Origin: JAZGDL01 sp036477795
GTDB lineage: Bacteria > Planctomycetota > Phycisphaerae > UBA1845
Reading direction: 5' to 3'
Assembly: GCA_036477795.1 (NCBI GenBank)
Contig: JAZGDL010000417.1
Span: 1-7,860 of the forward strand
DNA length: 7,860 nucleotides
The notes under the pieces: model-generated
The model's input: the letters and a program-made list of their open reading frames with translations, nothing else
What the model was told of the DNA's origin: nothing
Database searches by the model: none
Made by a program: the position numbers and the translations under genes
Shown: in pieces, positions 1 to 5,855 of the stretch
How positions within the stretch are numbered: position 1 is the stretch's first letter
Layout: each line of letters begins with the position of its first letter

Positions 1-100
1 CCGCACCCTCAAGCTCCGAGGCCGGAACCCCACACAGACCATTGCCCACGCCCTGAAAACCTATCTGGCCACCGGCCAACTACCACCGCTTCCAGTTTGA
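1..100 (+). CDS. C-terminal end of a gene, possibly an IS66-type transposase (partial)
   Basis: An open frame enters from the left edge and stops with TGA at 98-100, giving about 32 residues ending in TYLATGQLPPLPV. The segment is basic, then helical (TIAHALKTYLATGQ), then closes with a proline-rich tail. I recall similar 'LRG-NP---I--AL-TYL-TGQLPPLP' tails from IS66-type transposases, but this is memory and not an alignment. Supporting context is the sequence 26 bases after the stop: it ends in TTAC at 123-126, as expected for an IS66-family right end (these ends usually read GTAA...TTAC), and a foreign gene begins mid-sequence right after it. The tail is too short to exclude another transposase or recombinase family. 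The remainder of the gene lies outside the window. Confidence 0.4.
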   Translation, partial: RTLKLRGRNPTQTIAHALKTYLATGQLPPLPV

Positions 101-126
101 ACCATTACAGATGGCTGAACTCTTAC
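101..126 (+). mobile_element. Putative right terminus of an IS66-like insertion sequence
   Basis: The stretch between the stop codon at 98-100 and position 126 ends in GAACTCTTAC. Read on the other strand it begins GTAAGAGTTCAG, consistent with the GTAA start typical of IS66-family inverted repeats. Directly after it, codon 128-130 starts a stretch (GSPTGESPSGTVEE) that looks like the interior of a conserved protein, while nothing before 126 continues that protein. The boundary is therefore probably the insertion point. An 8-bp target duplication, if present, would be 127-134 (GGGTAGCC). The left end is outside the window, so the duplication cannot be confirmed here. Confidence 0.38.
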
Positions 127-127
127 G

Positions 128-718
128 GGTAGCCCAACTGGCGAGTCACCGAGCGGCACTGTGGAGGAAATCGAAAAACACGTCGATGTGGGCAAACCCG
201 CCATGGTTTACTTCTCGTCAGCACCCGTTCACCTAGATAGCGTCGATGACGCACAGTACAGCGCCCTAAAGGAATTCCGCGACAAACTAAAGGACAAAGG
301 TCTGTACGAAACTTACGAGAGTATCGGAGAGTTTCGTGAGAAGCTAACCCGTCAGCTTGCGCAGACTGTGATTCGCAACTTTGCTGCTGATCCCGGCGAT
401 GCGGACGATGATTACACTGTTGTTACGACGCCGTCTACACCATCCCTATCCGATGCGGCGAAGCAACTGCTGCTCGAAGTCTCACAGGATCGAAATGGGC
501 TTGTGCTGATGGCACGCTATCTGGGTGGAATGTCGGTCCAAACAAACGGCAAGAACTTCATCGAACAGGGCAATCCACGCTCCGAAGCAATGTGGGAGGG
601 TGCGATCCAGGAACTTTGTGATCTTGCATTGTTTCAAGAACGCGGACACAAAGGGGAAGTGTTTAGTATTACGAACGAAGGATATCGCGTGGCAGACCTG
701 CTGCGTGAATCCGGATAA
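128..718 (+). pseudogene. 5'-truncated gene for a DUF4062-like / TIR-like signalling protein with C-terminal winged-helix-like domain
   Basis: The frame is open from 119 (TGA at 116-118) to TAA at 716-718. The readable protein starts GSPTGESPSGTVEEIE, which resembles the 'R-G-PTGE--SGTVEEI' segment inside larger proteins with an N-terminal DUF4062 / nucleoside-deoxyribosyltransferase-like (TIR-related) fold. Next come GKPAMVYFSSAPV, then an EYESIGEFREKL-type helical stretch (here ETYESIGEFREKLTRQLAQT). After an acidic linker (DPGDADDDYT) there is a C-terminal module (SLSDAAKQLLLEVSQD to EGYRVADLLRESG) that looks like the winged-helix domain common in this family. The first 100 or so residues expected of the family are missing, and homology starts right after the putative IS end, so I call it a truncation. 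A GTG at 161 could start a 185-residue product, but no good ribosome binding site precedes it. Its base composition is clearly less GC-rich than the phage genes. Such proteins are often discussed as stress or defence sensors; that role is inference. Confidence 0.6.
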
Positions 719-723
719 GTGCA

Positions 724-819
724 TAACAAGACGATAAACCGCAGCACACTCGGCTTTTGGTTTTTCAACGTCGTTCACTTCGATCACAGTGTTCGGTTGC
801 TCAACCCTTAATTCCGTTG
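724..819 (+). other. Weak attC-like inverted structure after the truncated gene
   Basis: Six bases after the stop codon the sequence reads TAACAAGACGAT. About 90 bases later it reads CCGTTGG, so AAC (725-727) and GTT (816-818) could form the outer pair of an attC-type recombination site. Inside, AACCG (737-741) can pair with CGGTT (794-798) and CACAC (745-749) with GTGTT (789-793, one wobble), leaving a T-rich centre. Position just after a stop codon and overall length suit an integron cassette site, and the sequence character changes right after it. The right core GTTGGCC does not fit the GTTRRRY consensus and the stems are imperfect, so this is a candidate only. No integrase gene is visible. 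Confidence 0.25.
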
Positions 820-823
820 GCCC

Positions 824-982
824 GTGTGGCCGGTTATCTTTAGCGTTCCCGGCGCCCGTAGGTCTCGCTCACCGAGCTGTTCAGGTTGGGGATCAGCTTA
901 TCAAAAGCGCGGCGTTGGCGAACGCGATCAATCCACTTCCCCGGCACGTCCATCAAGGACTTCAGGTTCTTGCGGGTCGTCA
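824..982 (-). pseudogene. Decayed fragment of an IS1380-type transposase
   Basis: Read on the minus strand from about 982 down to the stop at 840-842, the translation contains SLMDVPGKWIDRVRQRR and then SSVSETYGRRER. This resembles the middle of IS1380-family DDE transposases, where a 'PG-W-DRV--RRP---IVLDMDSSVS-T-G-QEGSAYNGHF' block carries the first catalytic aspartate. Here the catalytic region reads LIPNLNSS, so the usual aspartates are lost. After YGRRE the frame hits stops, while the bases AAC-(C)-GGC-CAC around 825-834 still look like the downstream NGH codons with a one-base shift. Both ends are missing: one side abuts the attC-like region, the other abuts the repeat at 983-1009. It is a fossil, not a gene. 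The family call rests on remembered motifs. Confidence 0.5.
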
Positions 983-1009
983 CGCTCCCTTACGGTCGCG
1001 TCTCGGTTC
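983..1009 (-). repeat. Dispersed CCGTAAGGGAGCG repeat, single-arm copy
   Basis: On the minus strand this 27-base segment matches 3919-3945 at 26 of 27 positions; the only difference is A for C at its ninth base. It contains the core GCGACCGTAAGGGAGCG. It lies at the edge of the transposase fossil in a stretch with no gene. Unlike the copy at 3919-3992, I do not see the second hairpin arm nearby. Confidence 0.85.
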
Positions 1010-1048
1010 GTGAACGCGGCCTGCCTCTCTTTCGCCGGGTGCCCCGGG

Positions 1049-1064
1049 TCCCGGCGCGCCGGGA
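1049..1064. repeat. Perfect 16-bp palindrome
   Basis: TCCCGGCGCGCCGGGA is identical to its reverse complement. It sits in the gene-free stretch before the terminase gene. It could form a cruciform or be the core of a REP-like element, but it has no T-tract after it and no visible partner copy in the window. In GC-rich DNA a chance origin is possible. Confidence 0.6.
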
Positions 1065-1120
1065 TTTGTTTCGGACGCGGCGGGATTCCGCGCTGACTCC
1101 CCGGACTTCCCATCTATTCC

Positions 1121-1155
1121 GTCTCTGCGGGCTCCGCGTGCTCCGCGGTGAATAA
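1121..1155. repeat. CTCTGCGGG / CTCCGCG dispersed-type repeat
   Basis: This stretch holds three related units in a row, TCTGCGGGC, TCCGCGTGC and TCCGCGGTGAAT. The pattern resembles the 'CTCTGCG...CTCCGCGGTGAAT' repeats that occur many times between genes in planctomycetes and some other large genomes. That link is from memory. No second copy is in the window. It does not code for a recognisable protein on either strand. Confidence 0.4.
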
Positions 1156-1287
1156 TCCGGGGCAAAACCGCGGCTCTCATCCCCGCACACCCCTGATCTG
1201 CTCGTCTCAAGTTTTTACAGATCACCGGGCGCGTTATTAGGGTGACGTGGCGAACACGTCGCGACAAGTGCCGGGGACATACAAACC
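1156..1287 (+). other. Gene-free leader of the head operon
   Basis: These 132 bases lie between the last upstream repeat and the terminase start. I see no gene on either strand. A TTTACA (1214-1219) and a TATTAG (1235-1240) sit 15 bases apart, a poor sigma-70 spacing, so I do not call a promoter. The stretch GGGGA at 1273-1277 is a plausible ribosome binding site for the GTG at 1288. Confidence 0.4.
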
Positions 1288-2595
1288 GTGGTCGACGCGA
1301 CACCAAAACCAATCCTTCCGCTGCTGCAATATCAAAAAACCGCCATCGACTCGCCGTCGCGGTTTCGGTGGTCCTGCTGGTCGCGGCAGACCGGAAAATC
1401 GTTCACCATGTCCCTACGCCGCATTCTACGCGGCCTCCAACGCCGGCGCAACCAGATCTTCCTGTCCGCCAGCGAGCGCCAAAGCCGCGAGCTGATGCAG
1501 AAAACACGGCAGCATTGCCGGACGCTGCAGATCGCCGTTCGATTGACCTCCGACGACTGGTTTGCCGGAACCAGCTTCGGGCGGCTGGAAATCGAGCTGC
1601 CCAACGGCGTGCGCATCATCGGCCTGCCGGCCAACCCCGAGACCGTGCGCGGTTTCACCGGCGACGTCTTTCTCGATGAGTTTGCCATGCACGCCGACGA
1701 CCGGGCCATCTGGGCCGCCATCTTTCCGACCCTGCTGCGCGGCGATGGCGAGCTGGACGTGGCCTCCACCCCCAAGGGCAAGAGCAACATGTTCTACGAG
1801 CTCTCCCTCAATGACCGCTTCGAGCGATCCACCGTCACGCTGCCCGCCGCCGTTGAGCAGGGCCTGCAGGTCGACGCCAACGAAATCCGCCGTTCCATGT
1901 CTGACGACACGCTCTACCGCCAGGAATTCCTCTGCGAATTCCTCGACGAGTCCACGGCCTTCCTCACCTACGAGCAGATCATCGCCTGCCAGGACCCGGC
2001 GCTGGACAAGGAGGTTCCGCTTGATCGCCTGGCTGACCTTCGCGGCGATATGTACGTGGGCGTCGACGTCGGCCGCAAACGCGATCTCACCGTGATGTGG
2101 GTGTTCCAGCGGCAGGGTGAGACGCTGGTCACACGGGCTGTCTACGAACGAAGGGACCTGCCCTTCCGAGATCAGTACGAACTGTTGTGCCAGCTTATGG
2201 CACTACGCGACGTCCACCGCTGCTGCATCGACGCCGGCGGCCTGGGCATGCAACTGGCTGAATCAGCCGTGGAGGACTTCGGAGCACAACGCGTGGAACC
2301 GGTGGTGTTTACCAACGCATTCAAGTCCGACCTGGCTGGGAAGCTCAGGATCGCCGTCGAGGAGCGGCGGGTCCGCATTCCCGTGGACGACGCCGTCCGC
2401 GACGACTGGCACAGCATCCGGCGCTCCATCACCGCCGGCGGTCATCTTCGCTTTGAAGCGGCCCGATCGGACACCGGCCACGCCGACCGCTTCTGGGCGG
2501 CTGCCTTGGCGGTGCATGCGGCCCGATCCAGTGCCGGACCGCAACATTGTCTGAACGTCCGGCCGCTGGCCTTCGCCTCCAGCGGGGCATGGTGA
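1288..2595 (+). CDS. Phage terminase large subunit, Mu gp28-like
   Basis: This is the packaging motor: an ATPase that drives DNA into the procapsid through the portal, joined to a nuclease that cuts the DNA. The 435-residue product has the expected motif order. A variant Walker A, WSRQTGKS, is at residues 31-38. Walker B (DVFLDEF) is at 126-132, with D130 and the catalytic E131. The coupling motif STPKG is at 160-164. The RQEFLCEF block at 211-218 is typical of the family, and a RNase H-like nuclease follows with likely acidic residues D260 (GVDVGRKRD), D315 (CIDAGGLGMQLAE) and D400 (HADRFW). The GTG at 1288 is the only sensible start: an in-frame TGA lies at 1243-1245 and GGGGA precedes at ten bases. 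The stop overlaps the extended reading frame of the portal gene. No small terminase gene lies next to it. Length and motifs suggest an active enzyme. Confidence 0.93.
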   Translation: MVDATPKPILPLLQYQKTAIDSPSRFRWSCWSRQTGKSFTMSLRRILRGLQRRRNQIFLSASERQSRELMQKTRQHCRTLQIAVRLTSDDWFAGTSFGRLEIELPNGVRIIGLPANPETVRGFTGDVFLDEFAMHADDRAIWAAIFPTLLRGDGELDVASTPKGKSNMFYELSLNDRFERSTVTLPAAVEQGLQVDANEIRRSMSDDTLYRQEFLCEFLDESTAFLTYEQIIACQDPALDKEVPLDRLADLRGDMYVGVDVGRKRDLTVMWVFQRQGETLVTRAVYERRDLPFRDQYELLCQLMALRDVHRCCIDAGGLGMQLAESAVEDFGAQRVEPVVFTNAFKSDLAGKLRIAVEERRVRIPVDDAVRDDWHSIRRSITAGGHLRFEAARSDTGHADRFWAAALAVHAARSSAGPQHCLNVRPLAFASSGAW

Positions 2596-2608
2596 CATCG
2601 ATAAGCCG

Positions 2609-2614
2609 AAAGGA
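2609..2614 (+). promoter_or_regulatory. Ribosome binding site that sets the portal start
   Basis: AAAGGA lies ten bases before ATG 2625. The portal frame is also open further upstream (possible starts at 2547 and at 2589, within the terminase gene), but neither has a comparable site. The residues coded there (SERPAAGLRLQRG) look like out-of-frame terminase sequence. This favours 2625. Confidence 0.65.
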
Positions 2615-2624
2615 ACCGCTATCC

Positions 2625-3893
2625 ATGAACTGGACCAGACGCATCATCAACAGCTTCCGCCAACCCGGCTCGCACCGTCCACCACGACCCGGAAAGGTGC
2701 TTGAACCGCGACCCCAGGACACCTGGCGCGACTACCCCTCGAGCAACCTGAAACCCAGGCGGCTGCTGACCATCCTGCGCGAGGCCGACGCCGGCTCGCT
2801 TTCAGCGGCCATGCAGCTCTACGAAGAGATGGAGGAGAAGGACCCGCATCTGTACGCGGTGGCCAACACCCGCCGCCTGGCGGTGACCGGCCTGGACTGG
2901 ACCATTCGCCCCGATACCCGCGTGGCCCGGCGCGATCTGGCTGAACGGACCGCTGATTACTGCCGCGACGTCCTGACGCGCATCGACTCGTTCGATGAAG
3001 CCCTGCAGCATCTGTCGCTCGCCACCGGCCGCAACATCGCGGTGGCTGAGCTGGTCTGGGGTGAAAGTGACGAGACGCTGACACTCACTGATATCGTTCC
3101 GATCGACTTCACCCGCATCGTGCTGGACGAGCTCGATCGCCCGCGCATCCTGACGGACGACGCCCCCTTCGACGGCATCGAGCTAGCCCCCGACAAGTTC
3201 GTAGTACACACGCCGCAGTGCACCTCGGGGCACCCTGCGCGGGGAGGCCTGCTGCGGGTCACGGCTCTGATCTATCTGGCCAAGAACCTGGCCCTTAAGG
3301 ACTGGATGATCTTTGCGGAGATCTTCGGCATGCCGGTGCGCATCGCCCGCTACGAGCCCTCCGCGTCGCCCGACGAGAAGCGGGAACTGCTCAACATGCT
3401 GGAGTCGCTGGGCAGTAACGCAGCCGGCATCTTCAGCCGGGCCGTCGATCTTCAGATCGTCGAAGCCAGCCGCGGCACTCAGAGCCCGCCCTACGAGAAG
3501 CTGATCGACTTTCTAAACCGCGAGATGAGCAAGGCCTGGCTGGGCCAGACTCTGACGACCGACACCACCGGCACGCGCGGCACCTTCGCCGCCAGCAGCG
3601 TGCACGAGCAGGTGCGCAAGGACGTCCTGGCCGACGACCTCCGCAAGGAGGCCCGCACTATCCGGAGAGACATTCTCACCCCGCTGGTCAAGTTCCGGTT
3701 CGGGGCCGACGCCCCCGTGCCCCGTTTTGTGCGGCACATCAGCCGGGCCGACTCCGCCCAAGAGCTGGTGGAGCTGCTTTCGGTGGCGGTCAACGACCTG
3801 GGCATCAGCGTCCCGGAAAAGTGGGTGCGGGAATCGCTGGGCATTCCCGCCGCCGCGGCGGCGGCCCCGGTGTTGAGCGGTCGCGGAGACTAA
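2625..3893 (+). CDS. Portal protein, Mu gp29-like (DUF935)
   Basis: The portal forms the ring at one head vertex through which DNA enters and leaves and to which the terminase docks. The 422-residue product shows the DUF935 pattern throughout. Near residues 73-94 is DPHLYAVANTRRLAVTGLDW. A central NIAVAELVWGE block is followed by FTRIVLD, and then GGLLRVTALIYLAKNLALKDW with AEIFGMPVRIARYE. In the C-terminal third are SKAWLGQTLTTDTTGTRGTFAA and DVLADDLRKEARTIRRDILTPLV, the highly conserved family tail. The start at 2625 follows AAAGGA. The C-terminus ends in a run of alanines coded by GCC/GCG repeats. The length is at the short end for the family, and there is no fused MuF-like minor-head domain. 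It follows terL closely, fitting one transcript. The next gene begins only after a 178-base gap filled by a hairpin repeat. Confidence 0.92.
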   Translation: MNWTRRIINSFRQPGSHRPPRPGKVLEPRPQDTWRDYPSSNLKPRRLLTILREADAGSLSAAMQLYEEMEEKDPHLYAVANTRRLAVTGLDWTIRPDTRVARRDLAERTADYCRDVLTRIDSFDEALQHLSLATGRNIAVAELVWGESDETLTLTDIVPIDFTRIVLDELDRPRILTDDAPFDGIELAPDKFVVHTPQCTSGHPARGGLLRVTALIYLAKNLALKDWMIFAEIFGMPVRIARYEPSASPDEKRELLNMLESLGSNAAGIFSRAVDLQIVEASRGTQSPPYEKLIDFLNREMSKAWLGQTLTTDTTGTRGTFAASSVHEQVRKDVLADDLRKEARTIRRDILTPLVKFRFGADAPVPRFVRHISRADSAQELVELLSVAVNDLGISVPEKWVRESLGIPAAAAAAPVLSGRGD

Positions 3894-3918
3894 GAGTGTG
3901 TGTGAGAAGGAAAAGCAA

Positions 3919-3992
3919 GAACCGAGCCGCGACCGTAAGGGAGCGGATTTTCGCTGACCAAACGGGCCCGCTTCCTTACGGGCGCGGCTCGG
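3919..3992. repeat. Long inverted repeat (hairpin) of the CCGTAAGGGAGCG family between portal and protease genes
   Basis: The left arm 3922-3946 and right arm 3968-3992 are inverted copies that agree at 23 of 25 positions. One mismatch becomes a G-U wobble in RNA, leaving one true mismatch. The 21-base loop is T-rich at its start. The left arm and its flank match the upstream copy at 983-1009 (26 of 27). The structure has no following T-run, so it is not a classic terminator, but a stem this strong in mRNA could slow decay or separate the messages for portal and protease. It is the main content of the 178-base gap 3894-4071. Confidence 0.9.
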
Positions 3993-4071
3993 AGAGGAAC
4001 GTTTCACACGTGCTTTGACCCGAGGCGTAATGAGAAATGACATCATCTGGCACTTGGAGAATCAACGGAAC

Positions 4072-5001
4072 ATGAACAAACAAAGTACACAACAGGCAGA
4101 TGAGCAGCACGAGCTGACGCCGCTCGACGCCGCCCACGTGGCGGCACCGGAGGTACCCACGCGGGTGCGGATCGCCCCCTGGGGAGAAGTGAAGAGCACC
4201 CAGGGAAGCTTCATCGTCGATGAGGAATCCGCCCGGCTGGTGGTAGAAGCTTTCGAGGAGCACGGCGCGGACCTGCCCATCGACTACGAACATCAGACGC
4301 TGGGCGGCCCGTATTCCTCCCCCACCGGCCAGGCGCCGGCTGCGGGTTGGATCAAGCGGCTGGAAAGTGAGCCGGGTGAGGGCATTTTCGCGCACGTGGA
4401 GTGGACCGCGCCGGCCTTGGAGCAGGTGGCTGCCAAGCAGTACCGCTATCTGTCTCCGGTGGCCCTGGTGCGTAAGAGCGACCGTAAGCTGGTGGGGCTG
4501 CATTCGGTGGCGCTGACCAACAAGCCCGCCATCGTGGGCATGGATCCGATCGTCAATAAGGACGCTCCCATCGGTGACGTGGTGCGGGCGTTGCGCGAGC
4601 GTCTGGAGTTGGAACCGGAGTGCGACGTCGACGTGGTGCTGGTGGCGGCCAGCCGGCGACTGGACGCCTTCGAGCGGGACCGCACCCGCCGGGATGTTGA
4701 AGGGCGGGTGGCCGCCGCCGTTCGCGGCGGGCGGATCACCGAAGCGCAGCGCGACTACGCCACTCGCCTGGCGCTGAGCAACCGGGAATTGTTCGACGAA
4801 TGGCTGCGGACCGCGCCGGCCGTCGTGCCGCTGGGGCGCACCGTGCCGCCGGCCGGCACTGAAGCGGCCGGATCGGCTCACGGCATCGCGGCGGGGGCAC
4901 GGTCTGAATACCGAGCCCATCCCGAGCTGGCGGCGCTCACCAGCGAAGAGGCCTTCGTCAACGACGCCCTGCGGCAGCAAGGCAGCCCGGCGGGCAAGTA
5001 A
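4072..5001 (+). CDS. Prohead protease / scaffold, Mu gpI-like
   Basis: In Mu-like phages this protein cleaves scaffold and head proteins as the procapsid matures, and its C-terminal part supplies scaffold. The 309-residue product matches the Mu-like prophage I protein family. VRIAPWGEVKSTQGSF is at residues 32-47, ADLPIDYEHQT at 66-76, APAAGWIKRLE at 88-98, and YRYLSPVALVRK followed by GLHSVALTNKPAI at 124-154. D71, H74, H144 and S145 are candidate active-site residues, but I cannot assign them. From about residue 165 the chain is charged and helical (DVVRALRERLELE, then RGGRITEAQRDYATRLALSN), as expected of the scaffold-like tail. I chose ATG 4072, with GGAGA at 4056-4060; the frame also stays open upstream (ATG 4030, TTG 4015) without a better ribosome site. 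It lies just ahead of the decoration and head genes. Confidence 0.88.
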   Translation: MNKQSTQQADEQHELTPLDAAHVAAPEVPTRVRIAPWGEVKSTQGSFIVDEESARLVVEAFEEHGADLPIDYEHQTLGGPYSSPTGQAPAAGWIKRLESEPGEGIFAHVEWTAPALEQVAAKQYRYLSPVALVRKSDRKLVGLHSVALTNKPAIVGMDPIVNKDAPIGDVVRALRERLELEPECDVDVVLVAASRRLDAFERDRTRRDVEGRVAAAVRGGRITEAQRDYATRLALSNRELFDEWLRTAPAVVPLGRTVPPAGTEAAGSAHGIAAGARSEYRAHPELAALTSEEAFVNDALRQQGSPAGK

Positions 5002-5015
5002 CATTTTCGACAACA

Positions 5016-5023
5016 GGAAAGGA
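5016..5023 (+). promoter_or_regulatory. Strong ribosome binding site for the decoration-like protein
   Basis: AGGAAAGGA-type sequence ends ten bases before ATG 5034. Its strength suits a highly expressed structural protein and decides for 5034 over the out-of-frame ATG at 5024. Confidence 0.65.
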
Positions 5024-5033
5024 ATGACAAGAC

Positions 5034-5786
5034 ATGGCACTAACAGCGAACAGAGAAGTTGATCACTACGTGGATCAGGAGCTGCGCAGCTATCAGGTTG
5101 CCGCCTCCAAGCAGGTGTTCAAGGGAAGTTTCGTCGGTCTGGCGAGTTCGGGGTATGCCCGGCCTCTGGTGGCCGGTGATCCGTTCGTGGGAATCGCCTA
5201 CGAGGAGGGCGACAACAGCCTCGGTTCCGACGGCGACCTGTCGGTTCGGGTCTTCACCATCGGTGACTTCGGGCTGACCCTTTCCGGCGCTTCGATCGCC
5301 GACATCGGACGGGCGGTCTACGCCAGCGACGACGGGACGGTGACCTTCGACCCGGACGGTAACTCGTTCCTTGGATACGTTCAGGACGTGGTGACCTCCA
5401 ACGAGATCATCCTGCGGCTGGACACCACGTCCCCCACCGGCGTGGAGGCCATCGCCCATCACACCGCGGGCTTCACCCTGACCGCAGCCCACAGCGGGAC
5501 CACCCACACCAACCTCGGTGCCACGGGTGCCATCATCGCGACACTCCCGCAGTCGCCGCCCAAGGGCACGGCGTTCAAGTTCGTGTGCATGGCCGATCAG
5601 GAGCTCCGCCTGGAGCCGGGGGCTGCGGGCGGCATTTACGTCAAAGGGGCCAAGCAGGCGGATGACAAGTACGTGTCGGTGACGGACATCGGTGACTTCG
5701 TGCACCTGATCGCCGACGGCAACGGTGATTGGGTGGCGGTGGCGTCGATCAGCGGCGCGGACGTCGACATCACGGTGGAGGCGTAG
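5034..5786 (+). CDS. Two-domain capsid decoration-like structural protein
   Basis: The 250-residue product sits between protease and major head protein, where phages usually keep the decoration or stabilising protein. Residues 1-130 resemble small capsid-associated proteins of the DUF2190-like kind: KQVFKGSFVGLASSGYARPLVAGDPFVGIAYE, then an alternating beta pattern with VRVFTIGDFGLTLSGAS and GRAVYASDDG, ending SFLGYVQDVVTSNEIILRLD. Residues 143-240 form a second beta-rich module (HTAGFTLTAAHSGTTHTNLGA, then ATLPQSPPKGTAFKFVC, ending FVHLIADGNGDWVAVA) of a type seen in phage surface proteins. A short proline/threonine linker (TTSPTGVEA) joins them. There is no signal peptide or membrane segment. 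The strong ribosome site suggests many copies, as expected for a capsid surface protein. The domain family names are my recollection; the position-based role is the firmer part. It could instead be a Mu gp35-like minor head component. Confidence 0.65.
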   Translation: MALTANREVDHYVDQELRSYQVAASKQVFKGSFVGLASSGYARPLVAGDPFVGIAYEEGDNSLGSDGDLSVRVFTIGDFGLTLSGASIADIGRAVYASDDGTVTFDPDGNSFLGYVQDVVTSNEIILRLDTTSPTGVEAIAHHTAGFTLTAAHSGTTHTNLGATGAIIATLPQSPPKGTAFKFVCMADQELRLEPGAAGGIYVKGAKQADDKYVSVTDIGDFVHLIADGNGDWVAVASISGADVDITVEA

Positions 5787-5820
5787 GGAAGGGATTCAAA
5801 AGTTTTGGTGTGTTGACACC

Positions 5821-5836
5821 GCCCGCGGTTGCGGGC
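5821..5836 (+). other. Small perfect hairpin before the major head gene
   Basis: GCCCGC (5821-5826) pairs perfectly with GCGGGC (5831-5836) around a GGTT loop. It lies in the 69-base gap after the decoration gene and ends six bases before the AAAAGGA ribosome site of the next gene. There is no T-run, so it is unlikely to be a terminator. It might protect the head-protein message from decay. Confidence 0.55.
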
Positions 5837-5855
5837 CATTCAAAAGGACTCAAAC

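Noticed and set aside
482..787. Minus-strand frame of 101 codons overlapping the end of the DUF4062-like gene
   Set aside because: No recognisable features, and the opposite strand gives a familiar protein through the stop.
1214..1240. TTTACA and TATTAG as a promoter for the head operon
   Set aside because: Spacing is 15 bases, and phage late promoters often do not follow the sigma-70 pattern. Not strong enough to call.
789..1312. Several short overlapping frames on both strands in the gene-free stretch
   Set aside because: Arg- and Ser-rich products from GC-rich repeats. Only the fragment at 824-982 on the minus strand has a recognisable pattern, and it is a fossil.
1562..2095. Plus-strand frame of 177 codons inside the terminase gene
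   Set aside because: Low-complexity S/T/P/R product in the wrong frame of a gene with clear motifs.
3848..3866. GCC/GCG palindromic run at the portal C-terminus
   Set aside because: It is explained by a run of alanine codons in frame.
3976..5040. Long open frame on the minus strand opposite the protease gene (354 codons)
   Set aside because: It lies wholly antisense to a clear Mu gpI-like gene. Its product is rich in H, R, G and Q as expected from the complement of GC-rich codons, with no recognisable domain.
5813..5841. TTGACA as a -35 box before the major head gene
   Set aside because: The bases about 17 downstream (CCATTC) do not resemble a -10 box.
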